From assembly GCA_963693305.1 (NCBI GenBank), contig OY855913.1:3293001-3357000 (forward strand): a stretch of 64,000 bases of DNA, read 5' to 3'. This DNA comes from Meandrina meandrites (lineage: Eukaryota; Cnidaria; Anthozoa; Scleractinia; Meandrinidae). Position numbers and translations under genes: made by a program. Below, in pieces: positions 9,907 to 20,060 of this stretch. The number at the start of each line of letters is the position of its first letter. The first letter of the stretch is position 1. The notes beneath the pieces are model-generated. The model saw only the letters and a program-made list of their open reading frames with translations, ran no database searches and was not told the origin of the DNA.

Positions 9907-12819
9907 ATGAATAGCGGACAAGAAGACGTAATACATGTAGCTGTTCGAGACGAACGTACGGTGAAAGGAGGACTCGAAGTTACGAACAAGACATTGATGT
10001 CTTCTACAGATGAAGGGTTAGTTAACCCGGTGTTTGACAAATGCAGACTGCATACTGGCACTCAGGTTGTAGCCTGAATAGCGCTTTGGTTAGCTTAAAT
10101 AATGTTCCGGTTAGCCTGAATAACGCTCCGGTTAGCCTACATAGCGTTCGAGTTAGCCTGTTTACGGCTAGCTTTCAAAAATGGTCATGGTTACACAATG
10201 TATACCAAAGAAGTGCTAGTCTGTAGTCTGCATTTGTCAGACACCGTAGTTAAACTACGCTGACGTTTTGCTGCTCATTTTATTTTTATGTTGCCGTTAT
10301 CACAACATAACCATTGCTTATTGGTATCTAAACCTTGGAGCACAATTATTGTTTCGTATAAACGCTGTATATCTTGGCAGCTCTAGCTTTCAAAAGCCAA
10401 AATGTTTACATTCCAAATGTCGAGACAGGCGGAAGAAGTTTTTGTTACATGGAATTGTGCGTGACTCAGTAGTTTTACCCTCGTAACATAAAATTATTCA
10501 CCTCAAAACAGAAAGCAAATCTTCGTGTAGATTTTAAGTTTGCTTTTAAAATTGTTTGTGGTAAATAAGTAAAAGCTGATCGGGCTGTCTTACTTTGTGT
10601 TCAATTTTCAGCTGGGATGAAGGTCATTGACAACCTCCTTTACCATGTTTACATTGCCTTAGAAACATTCCATTCTCCAATTTCGCGTCTTGAGTGTAGA
10701 ATTCGACCAATTGTAAAAAGTATCAGTGCACTTTTTTATGACTGACAACTATTTAAAATTGTCTCAATGTATCATTCGTACAAAAACATGTTATTCTCAG
10801 AATACGTTGTCTAGACTCCAAGCGTTTGCACCGTCGAAGCACGAGAAACAGACATACTCAGACATCTAAACGCCATGACCACGAGGTGCATGGTAAATAC
10901 CACTGAAATAAAGTGACTTTGAAATCCGTTCATTTTCCCGAATAAAAACATTGCTTGTCTAAGCTGAAATAACGCAGAATCAGTCATGGCGGCGGCCGTC
11001 ATTTGCGCCATCATGTTTAAGTATCGCGTGACGTTCCAAACTGGCAACAATCGTGAAGGGGAAGAACAACAGAAAACGCTTACAAACAACAACAAAAACT
11101 TTCATTTTCTTTGCCGCTGTAATTTCGGAAGACACAGGAACCATTGTCCTGTATACATTAATACAATTTTAGGTGGATGTTGCTGGTCTGTTATTGTGTA
11201 GCTTTATTTCAGTGTTGTTCAGTTGAGATAACACCTTTGTTTGCCAAAGACTCTTATTCAGTTTAGGCCCTATTTACATGGAATGACTCGAATGAGGATG
11301 GTCCTTGTGCTTCAGTTTAGTTTAAACATCGTCTTTCTCCAATTTTATCTTAAATGACAAGGTTTTAAATTTACAAAAACAATTATATCCAATTAGTTAA
11401 CTATCTAGGAACAAGCAATCATTTTGTTCTTAATGAAGTCTTTCTTATTGACCTTTCTTTCAGTTTCGTTCTTATTTTTAATTTTTAATTGAAATCCTTG
11501 AATTTTGGGTAATGATAGCTTCTGCAGTCCCACAAGGAAAAAAATTACCAATTATTATGAAATAGTTGAGTAAATTAGACAAAGGGCATTGTTTAGATAG
11601 CAAGACAAATAAAACGTTCGCATAGAAAGGGAAATGCTTTGATTCGATATTTAAAGTACCAATAGGATACAAAATTAATTCAAAACTGCTTGGAGTGAGA
11701 ACAATCGTAGAAAATATGAGACGCATTTTCAGGATCGGCGTTGCAAAAGTACACAGGTCGTCCGTTTTGTAGCCAATTTTGAATACGTCTGCCTTTCTTA
11801 ATCCTGGTCTCTTTTTTCGTTTTGGGATCAAGATTCTTGTTGAGAATCACCCAGTTGTATTAGCGCAAGAAACCGGTCAAAACGTCTGATTATTGGCTGA
11901 GCGCATTCAAATTTGTGAGTTATAATTAGTAGTTATTCATTGGTTGTGGTGTGAAGACCATTGAAGGAAGATCAATGGAAGATACCCGTTGCTCCTTCCT
12001 CCTATTGCTCGATCGTTGTCTACCAGCTCAGCCAAAATTCCACACCTGATTCATAATCATGACCTAAATCAGCAGAAAGCGTAATTTAATTCGGTGATTT
12101 TCAGGGCCATTCCTCAGCCACTGCCACAGGCCTGGACCGTCCATACAACGACGATAGCTCCCATAGGGCCTCCTCCTTCGCCTCCACCCGATGTACGTAA
12201 AAACAGTTGGTCAAACCGAATTGAGGACTTTTGTTGCTTGTATGACATTAACTCCAGGTGGTACAAACTCGAAGGAAAAGGTGAGATGCATTGGTTACTT
12301 TCCTTTGATGAATTAAAGGCTCTTTCATTCAGACATTACACCTATAATTTCCATGTTGAAAGGGCAATTCCATTGTGGAGGTTAACCCAGTCCATTCACA
12401 GGTACACACTCTATTTGTGCTAAACCTTCGTGAAAGTACACGACCAACAAGTGGTACGCAGGTCTGTTATTTCCCTGATGAAATCCGCTCGCTTTATCGG
12501 TTTTCTGTTTCCCCTTCTATTGAATAATTATTCCAGACTACAAATTTGCACCTAAAATTGTGCAAGCATCGAAAAACCTGCCATCGGTGCGACCGACTGA
12601 TATTATGTCATGTTTGTTTTGCTTTTTATTTGGGAGCTCTATATCGATTCTGTTTTGTTGTATTTTTCAGGCATTTGGTGTGTTCTGTTTCTTTTGCTGG
12701 CCTATTTGGTTATGGCAGTATTTATACTCGTAGTATGGATCCTCCACTGCCTGGTCAATATTATGAGGTCTTTACCGAAGACACAAGCCCGAAGCTCGAG
12801 AGTCGCTTTATGCTCTTGA
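9907..12819 (+). CDS. Gene C: tail-anchored membrane protein family
   Basis: Three exons are supported: 9907-10016, 12105-12280 and 12671-12819 (TGA), predicted 144 residues. Exon 1 encodes MNSGQED, RDERTVKGGLEVTNKT and SSTDEG. The second exon is very proline-rich (PLPQAW, GPPPSPPPDV), has the variant motif EDFCCLYD and ends WYKLEGKG at residue 96. The last exon is a membrane segment (GIWCVLFLLLAYLVMAVFIL) with a longer basic tail. No intact cassette exon lies between; 11213-11240 looks like a decayed one. Exon 1 and the proline exon still join in frame. Exon 1 is the most diverged of the set. Closest to D by motif and promoter. Function unknown. Confidence 0.8.
10065..10168 (+). repeat. 21-base minisatellite in intron 1 of gene C
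   Basis: About five tandem units of roughly 21 bases (consensus GTTAGCCTGAATAACGCTCCG is one base longer than shown by some units) follow the exon 1 donor by 50 bases. Units differ by a few substitutions. Because 21 is a multiple of three, an open frame runs through it. Confidence 0.7.
11213..11240 (+). pseudogene. Decayed cassette exon of gene C
   Basis: After a TTTCAG acceptor, the sequence TGTTGTTCAGTTGAGATAAC aligns to the cassette of D (encoding GVVAVQINT) with one base missing, which shifts frame, and no GT donor follows. It is probably a relic of the phase 2-2 cassette exon. Short match, so moderate doubt remains. Confidence 0.4.
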
Positions 12820-13057
12820 CACAGAGCTGATGCTACGTATACGTGAAAAAGTAGACTTTGCATGGGAGACACCAACACAACCTGAACCGATAAAGCAGGA
12901 TTACAACCGTGGACAGCTCGGAACTCTTCAGCAACGTGATGGTTTAGCAATCAATTCTCAAGTTTGTTTATGGATTGATAACTCCGTTCTCGGTATTTAT
13001 CTCTTACAAATTTAGTAGCAGGCTACAATTGATAGCTACATGACAAGGATGAAACTG

Positions 13058-13257
13058 AAAGGCCGTTTACACGACAGAAAAAATTGGGTACGGACCCGTC
13101 AAAAAATCGGTCCGGACCCGAACACTTTTGTAGAAAAACACAACCTACACCTATGGCCCCGTGTAAAGTTGACTGTTTCTCTACAAAAGTAGTCGGATCC
13201 GGACTGACTTTTTGAAGGGTCCGTGCCCAATTTTCTCTGTCGTGTAAACGACCTTTT
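13058..13257. mobile_element. Hairpin miniature transposon
   Basis: An inverted repeat of about 75 bases per arm, both ends reading GTTTACACGACAGA inward, then CGGACCC blocks. No coding capacity. It lies downstream of gene C. Open frames here come from the arms. Confidence 0.7.
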
Positions 13258-13394
13258 AGGGAAATCACGTGATATCGGATGTTGTTTGCTCGTGACCTCT
13301 GAACGTGACAGCATGAGCGTGATTCCATTTCTTTGTCACTTGTCTTGGTTGTCGCATTAACTTCAATTTATAAGGGTTAAAAATTTGCTTTAAA

Positions 13395-13400
13395 ATAAAA
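13395..13400 (+). promoter_or_regulatory. Candidate polyadenylation signal of gene C
   Basis: AATAAA about 580 bases after the gene C stop, beyond the hairpin element. Candidate only. Confidence 0.3.
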
Positions 13401-13569
13401 CTAGGAAAACAAAACTGAAGGACAGCATAGGTGAATTTATTTTTGTAAATTTATTTATTTTAGTTAAACAGCGTTGTCAAAGTTATGCGGTAAAAAAATT
13501 ACCTTTGTTTAGACACGGTAGTATTTTTAAAATCTAGAAGCTTGTGGGGCCATGTATTCCAGATCGAAT

Positions 13570-13735
13570 TGACTTTTGTGGAGAAACGAAAACCGGAGAA
13601 TCCGGAGAATAACGCTCGGAGCAAGGACGAAGCAGCAACAAACTCAACCTACATATGACGCCGGGTCCAGGAATCGAACCGGGCCAGTTGGTGAGAGGCG
13701 AGCGCTCTCACCACTGCGCCACCCCCGCCCACTAT
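13570..13735 (-). mobile_element. tRNA-derived SINE
   Basis: Read on the minus strand from 13735, the sequence has a tRNA-like head with an A-box (TGGCGCAGTGG) and a B-box (GGTTCGATTCC), then an unrelated body rich in TTCTCCGG motifs. The head has no good acceptor stem after the B-box, so it is a SINE and not a tRNA gene. Confidence 0.65.
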
Positions 13736-14391
13736 GGGACTATGAGCCATTGAACTCCAAACCGCAACGCTGTCTAGCCCGCGTCGCAGACAGTCTAATC
13801 TGCGCAATGTTCTGGCGTCCCGCAGGTTCGCGGTTGGACAAATTATTGCAGAAGATCTATTTCGATTGAGAATACAAAAGGGTTGACAGATTTTCAGTTT
13901 ATTTTGCGTGAATGACGTGATATTCAGCGGGAATTACAAACGAAAGTTTACGACTGACCGACCACCAATTTTCCTCCAAATACTATACTCCTCTTTTCAA
14001 TACGCAAAAACAATTCTCATAAAAACGTTCACTGACGTAAAAAAGTTAACTTCTTTCATATAGCCTGAGTTAACTGTCAATTTGTCCTTTCAACTTGAAC
14101 CAAAAAAATGACATTTTGAATACCACATTTTTTTTCTTATTTCTCAAAAAGTGAAAACCAGGCTGCTGTATGCCGTGATCCAGCCTAGCCATTATTGTTT
14201 ATGTTTTTGTGTGCCTATCTTCAACTTGTATAAAAGGGTAACTTAAAAATTTTAGAAAAACCCGACAATTATGCTGGTGGATATAAGCATAAGATACATA
14301 CAGCAGTCTCTTATCCAGGGTAGAGTAGTAGAGATAGCATTGCCAATAGCCAGATTTTGAATGATCATACAGATTATTTATTTTCACTGTA

Positions 14392-14622
14392 ATAGGTTAA
14401 CCCTGCATCGGACCAGAGTTTTCTATCTTGCCAACTTTCCGTAGCAAAAATTGACTATGGTATTTCTACTCCCCATCAATTACAGCGTCCCCAGCATTAA
14501 ATTCCTCGGTACTTATTTCTACACCAGTTGGAAAAGACTCTGCGAGATGCAGCGACCCCGGCCAGAGATCGGACATGGATCGCTCTATCCGGAGTCACTA
14601 CCCATTAGACCACCGCATTCCC
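14392..14622 (-). mobile_element. SINE related to the 3695 and 7131 elements
   Basis: On the minus strand the segment begins with a tRNA-like head (GCGGTGGTCTAATGGGTAG) and continues into AATTTAATGCTGGGG and GGGGAGTAG, matching the core of the SINE-like copies at 3695 and 7131. This copy therefore shows the head that those two lack. Confidence 0.55.
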
Positions 14623-14829
14623 AAAATTTTACAATATATTACTAAATACACTAAAGTATTTACCGTCCATTACGTGGCGGTTGTACGAGGCTCCATTTTA
14701 GCAGTCAACTTCGCTGACTTTTAGCTACCAAACATAACGTTAGGTGGGTCAAATGTTTTTTAATTTGCTGTTATTAGTAAGTTAGTAACACTTTAAAATC
14801 AATAAAATCTATTAAAAAAGACAATGAAA

Positions 14830-15005
14830 TAAATATTTTTCTTGGTTACAATCCACTGGTTGCTGCAATTGCGTGACAGAGCCCGCTTTTGTCACTAGTA
14901 ACGTTGCTAAGGAATACGACGCAACTGACGCGTGACATCTTTGTAAGTATTGGCAAGAGCTCGTGAACTGCTTAGCACAAAAATTTAAACACGTCACTAA
15001 AAGAC
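14830..15005 (+). promoter_or_regulatory. Promoter-proximal block of gene D shared with gene C
   Basis: Partner of 9706-9850. The shared blocks appear in the same order just upstream of the start of D. Core promoter elements cannot be assigned by eye. Confidence 0.4.
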
Positions 15006-15056
15006 AAGTTCCTTTGAAGCGTTCAGTAAAGAAATAAACCTAACTGGAATCTGAAA

Positions 15057-17858
15057 ATGAACAGCGGACAAGAAGGCGTGATAGCCATCCGAGAAGAGCG
15101 TGCATTTCAAGGAGGTGTCGAGGTGACGAGCAAGACATTGATAGCTGCCACGGATGAAGGGTTAGTCTGACTTTGTTGTTATTCACTTCGCATTGCGCTG
15201 CTCTCATTACGTTGCAGTTATCACAAAATCTCAAGTGCGTCTTCGGGTCTAAACGTTAGAGAAAAAGCATCGTTTCCTTCAAACGTAGATAGCTCAGTGT
15301 CTTTAAATACTGTATACTGTTTACATACTGCATTTTGGTATGAAGACACCATGTCCGGTTCCGGGAAACACGGAAGCAGTTGCATGGAGGAAGTGTATGA
15401 CTAGTCTAGTTAAGGATATGTTACAATTATTCATTCAAAAACAGAAAACAAATCATAGATTTAAAGTTAGGCGAAGTAGTTCGTGGAACAAAGGCAGAGA
15501 TTGAACAGGCTTTATCACTTTGAAGTCGACTGTTTTCAGTTGAGACTCGGAAGGTCAACATAATAAAATTAATATGATCCTTTTCAGCCATTTCTTGTCT
15601 CGCACTGAGTATTGACCAGCATAGAATTGGAACAAAAGTATCAGTTCACTTTATCAAGACTAACTCCCAATCGTATCCTAACGGTTGTACCTTGGGGCGA
15701 TGGCAAAAACAGTTATCTTTAACGAAGTGACGTTCAATACTCTGTTCAGTTGTTCATTTTGCTACGCGAACAATGACAAATGAAACCACGACGTCAACGG
15801 CAGCAAGAGCGTGACCGAACAATCACCAGCTGAATACAATGAATGAACAGAACTTAAGCCTGCAATTAGGTTCACGCTAGAGTGGCAAAACTGCGGACTC
15901 GCTTCGCTCGCCAACGTTCTACCAGCTGCTTCACTATTCGCGCTTGTATTTCCAAGCGTGACGCTGCTCGGAGGCTCAGTAATGTGCAGTGCAATGGCTC
16001 TTCAAGTTTGTACTGTTTTCCGTTGATACCTTCCTAGGCGGTGAATGCTGCTAGTGTGTAGTTTTGGTTAAGCGATTGCACTTCGCTTTTCAGTGATGTT
16101 AATAAAACGTCTACTGTCAATTTTCTTTCTTAGGGTTGTTGCAGTTCAAATAAATACTGTGGAAACGAGGTAACAACTCTGCATTTTTTTAGTCTGTTGG
16201 AACTTTAAATTAAACGCTTTGAATTACTGACTACTGTTAGAAAGTCTGAAATAATTATTCGCAACTGACTTATTATTAAGTTTCTCAAATGAATTCTTAG
16301 ACTGCAAAACAGCCGTATTTTTTGCGAACGCATTCGAGTGGTCTTCGAACGCGAGGTCTGGAGCCAACGATTTAGAGAAAAAACAACTGTTAAGTGGGAG
16401 AAAATATATATTTACCCCTGGGTGGAGAGAGGCACTGTAAATGTTCAGTTTCTTGCTCAAAAAACAAGGTAGCATGACTCTGGTCAGCACTAGAGCCCAG
16501 ACCGTGCGCGTTTCGATGCCCAGCGCTCTATGAGTCGACCAGCACCTCATTGAACATCTCACATGATTGGCCATAAGAACAATAGAACAAAGGGCACAAA
16601 CAATGCCCCTATCCCTGAAGACAATGAGCAATATTGTTTTAGAATGCCTCTGAAATTAGAGGTTCACAAGAGGTACTGGACTACTCCTCTGAATACGTGT
16701 TCTCCCACGATACGACTGTGAGTGTTACTGACCCGTATTACTGACCGAGCGTGAGCACCGTAGGGGGAAAACCGTACATAAACGACCAAGGGCCAATATT
16801 CCCCAGTAAGGCTTAAGCAAGCTAAGGAGTTTAATATAAGGCACTTGTTTTAGCTGCAAAGTTTGAATTTGCTGGCTTTCGAAAACCAAAAAAAAAATAC
16901 ACGGCTTATGACAGACGTTTCCATGGAAACGGCCCGTATGGCAAAATCCTGACCAAGGAAAAGCCAATCACAAATCTCGGCTTTACCTGAAGACTGCCTT
17001 GTCATATAATAAAACAAAGTATTTTAATTTTCAGCAATCAGCAGCAAGTACTGCGAGTGTTGCCAGTCAACCCACCTAGGGAAGTGCCCATTATAGTGCC
17101 AATAAGACCGCAGCCTGGTAAGCGAAAGAAAACCTGGTCAAATTGCCTTGAGGATTTCTGTTGTATGTATGACGTGGACTCCGACTGGTACGATCTCCAT
17201 GGAAAAGGTAAAATCTTATCTGCATGGGCATCACTATTTTTCCCCAGCAAGGGCAGATTTACACGGTACAACTTTCTCGCATGCGACAAGCTTACGACAG
17301 GCCTAAGACATGACGTAGGACCATTTACGCGCGCGCGCGTCTGTCGTAAGGATGTGGTAGGTTGATTTACAAGCGTGTCGCATGCGCTAATCGTAGGCAA
17401 ATCGTGCCGTCTAATTCGCCCCTAACGAAGCCCATTCATGGAAACAGGTTCTGTTTAAAGTAAACCTTTGTAAAAAAAGGTTATTTCCGGTTGTTATTCT
17501 AATCATAGTTTGTAGTCTCCTCCACTAACTATGTTCAAAGTAAAACTCGACCGTGCTTGTTCCCAGACTTTCTTGATAATAAGCAACAACCAACGCATCC
17601 ACAAATATGACATCAACACCAAACATTAACCACAACAACATTCCGTTTCTTGTGATTGGTCACTGAGATCAGTTTGGCTTTGATTTTACAGCACTCAAAT
17701 GAAAACTACTCTAATGGCACTAACACAGCATGATGTCCTTTTCAGGGTTTTGGTGTGTCCTGCTTCTTTTGGTGATGTATTTGGTGGTCGGATGTCTTCT
17801 ACTGGTGGGGGGAATCTTGTATTGCATCTGTAAATTTTTTTGTTCTGATAAAGACTAA
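15057..17858 (+). CDS. Gene D: tail-anchored membrane protein family
   Basis: Four exons: 15057-15160, 16134-16169, 17035-17207 and 17746-17858 (TAA), predicted 141 residues; the cleanest complete member. Exon 1 encodes MNSGQEG, REERAFQGGVEVTSKT and AATDEG. The cassette encodes GVVAVQINTVET. The third exon has a proline/valine stretch, a basic PGKRKKTW segment, the motif EDFCCMYD, and ends WYDLHGKG (residues 98-105). The last exon is a membrane helix (about 107-131, GFWCVLLLLVMYLVVGCLLL) and tail CKFFCSDKD. All sites are GT/AG, phases 2,2,1. No signal peptide, so the N-terminal 105 residues are predicted cytosolic. Role unknown. Confidence 0.87.
17251..17425. mobile_element. Imperfect palindromic element in the last intron of gene D
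   Basis: The two halves are inverted copies sharing TCGCATGCG and TTACGACAG, around a GCGCGCGC centre. No target duplication could be fixed, so the borders are approximate. Confidence 0.45.
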
Positions 17859-18126
17859 AAGATTGGAGTGTAACAGGGGATCAGAGTCTCGGAGTTAACA
17901 GCTACTAATAGGAAACAGAAGGACCTTTAGAGAAGAGAGTATCGTCAAAGACTGCGTAGGTGGAAGACGTGTGATTTGAGGCACAAATAAGTCATGACAC
18001 AAAAGTACCATCTACTTTTTGTGTGGTCATAGATAGCCAATGAATTTATATAAACTTCTTAGCAATTGCTATTGTGAACATTTAAAGGCTACTTATAAGT
18101 CCTTATAGGTGATATGTATATCACAC

Positions 18127-18132
18127 AATAAA
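18127..18132 (+). promoter_or_regulatory. Candidate polyadenylation signal of gene D
   Basis: AATAAA about 270 bases after the stop codon and upstream of the E-type 5' flank: a plausible 3' end for gene D. Confidence 0.55.
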
Positions 18133-18290
18133 GTAAAAATATAGAACATCGTTTGTCTGCTTTTCTGTGTTTTATTTTCCACGATAAACACTTCCCTGGG
18201 GTATCAGTATCACTCTTACACGACACATCACAGTAGCATATTTAAATTGCTTGGAAACTGTATAAACTGTCACAGTCTGTATTACAGATC

Positions 18291-19270
18291 GTGATAAAAA
18301 AGCGAATTTACCGCTATCGAGGGGAACTCAAAGACCGAGAAGAATTTTTTGGGGTAGGAAGGAAGACATTGATAACGGTTGCCAAGGAGATTTATCTTTC
18401 TTTATACACACGCGATTTTGTTTTTAGCCAAAGACTTAATTGCCGCTGGAAAAAAATGCTTTGCTTTCTTTGCTGGAAAAGTTTTTATAAAGCACAGTGT
18501 AAAGCGAAAACAAACTGAACGCATGGGAGAGTGGACTGAACAAAGGTCAACAAACAGTACCGGAGAGCTTTTTTTAGATCGAATGAAATTTGGGTAGAAG
18601 ATTTTGTTTTTTGATTATATTAACGTAATTAACGTGCTGCTAACGCTGGGAGACTGGGAAAGAGACTGAAAACTGATATGACCAAGCCAAGTGGAGCTGC
18701 AAGTCACCTTGGACACTGAAAACTATTCAAGACAACTAAACGGACCTGAACACGGAGCCATGTTATCTGTTCGAGAAGAGCGCGCCGTTGTAGGAGGAGT
18801 TGAGGTGGCGAGAAAGACAGTAATGGCTGCTACGGATGAAGGGTTAGTCTCTGATCTTGCTGTTTACGTCTCGTTCTCTCTTTTATTGGAAAAATATTCT
18901 TCATAAGAATCAGAGAATTATAACAGATCGATCAACTTTAAAAACCCTCTATCTGTTTGAATTCTGTTCCACCGTATTCGTATGCCTGCAGATGTCAACA
19001 GCTCAGTAGGCAAATACTCAATTGCTCGATTGTAAACACTGCATAAGTCAGTTATACAGATGCTATCTTGTTTCAAGCTTGAATTCCTTGAAACACGGAA
19101 GTGGTAATTTGGTGACTGAGGTATATTAATTATTCGACGGTACGCGAAGTAAAGTTGCATTTATAGGTCGTTATAGCTATCACAACCTAATTTTTGTCAG
19201 ACTGAGTTATTAGACATAAGCAAAATACTATCGAAGTTCAGTTGATTTCATCATGAAAGTTGGATTGTTG
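18291..19270 (+). repeat. Segment duplicated between genes E and F (copy E)
   Basis: The upstream region, exon 1 and first part of intron 1 of gene E are repeated at about 23380-25250 around exon 1 of gene F. The F copy is longer because of two inserted transposons (23737-23915 and 24669-25162), whose corresponding sites here are empty. Confidence 0.75.
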
Positions 19271-19796
19271 TCGTGATTTTGTCAGACGCCCTCTGTGGCA
19301 ATTAAAAAAATTTCTGAGTGTCAGGGCGCGAATGACAGCTAGGGCGCACGTCAAGTCAATTGCGCCAATTGTTGTCGACGACGGCCTGTTCTCCTTTCAA
19401 GCGCGTTCTACTTCCGTTTTCTTTGTAGCTTTCTGCCGCATTTCTGTTCGATAGCTGCATTACGATACGAGTTGCTGAGAATCGATCCTTACATACTTTT
19501 GTATGATTTCTGTTTGATCCCTATGATTCTTTCTTTCAGCATTTATGGCGCAGAAATTATAGAGACGAGGAGAGAAGTTGTTATCGACTTGCCCGGAAGG
19601 TAATAACCTCTTTATGTTAATCTTTTGGAATCTTAAACCAACCGGGCACTCTTACCTTGAGTTGTGCTGAAAATTCCCGACTACACTGATTTCAACGAAT
19701 CGCTAACACCGCAGTAATAACCCACCCCATCCTCGCCATCGTTTGTCCTCAATGGCTTCCTAATGGTTTCTCTGATGAGACTGTCGAGTAGTAGTG

Positions 19797-19859
<63 letters not shown>

Positions 19860-20025
19860 AACTTTATTTATGTGTCAGTCGTTCCAGCGTTTTACACAGT
19901 AATTGGTGACACTAATTAAAAAAAAAGACTAAGAAAAACAGTACAGTTCTACAAAAAATAAAACAATTATTGTGTCGTTTTATGTAACCACTGTACACTT
20001 TTAATTCATTCATACTGTTTAGAGG

Positions 20026-20060
<35 letters not shown>

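Noticed and set aside
13656..13735. tRNA gene on the minus strand
   Set aside because: A- and B-boxes are present but there is no matching acceptor stem and a SINE body follows.
16224..16631. Minus-strand 135-codon frame between exons of gene D
   Set aside because: It lies in an intron with no recognisable domain; likely chance.
18691..18759. Upstream start for gene E
   Set aside because: In frame, but the homologous sequence before gene F has a stop codon, and MLSVREE is the shared start.
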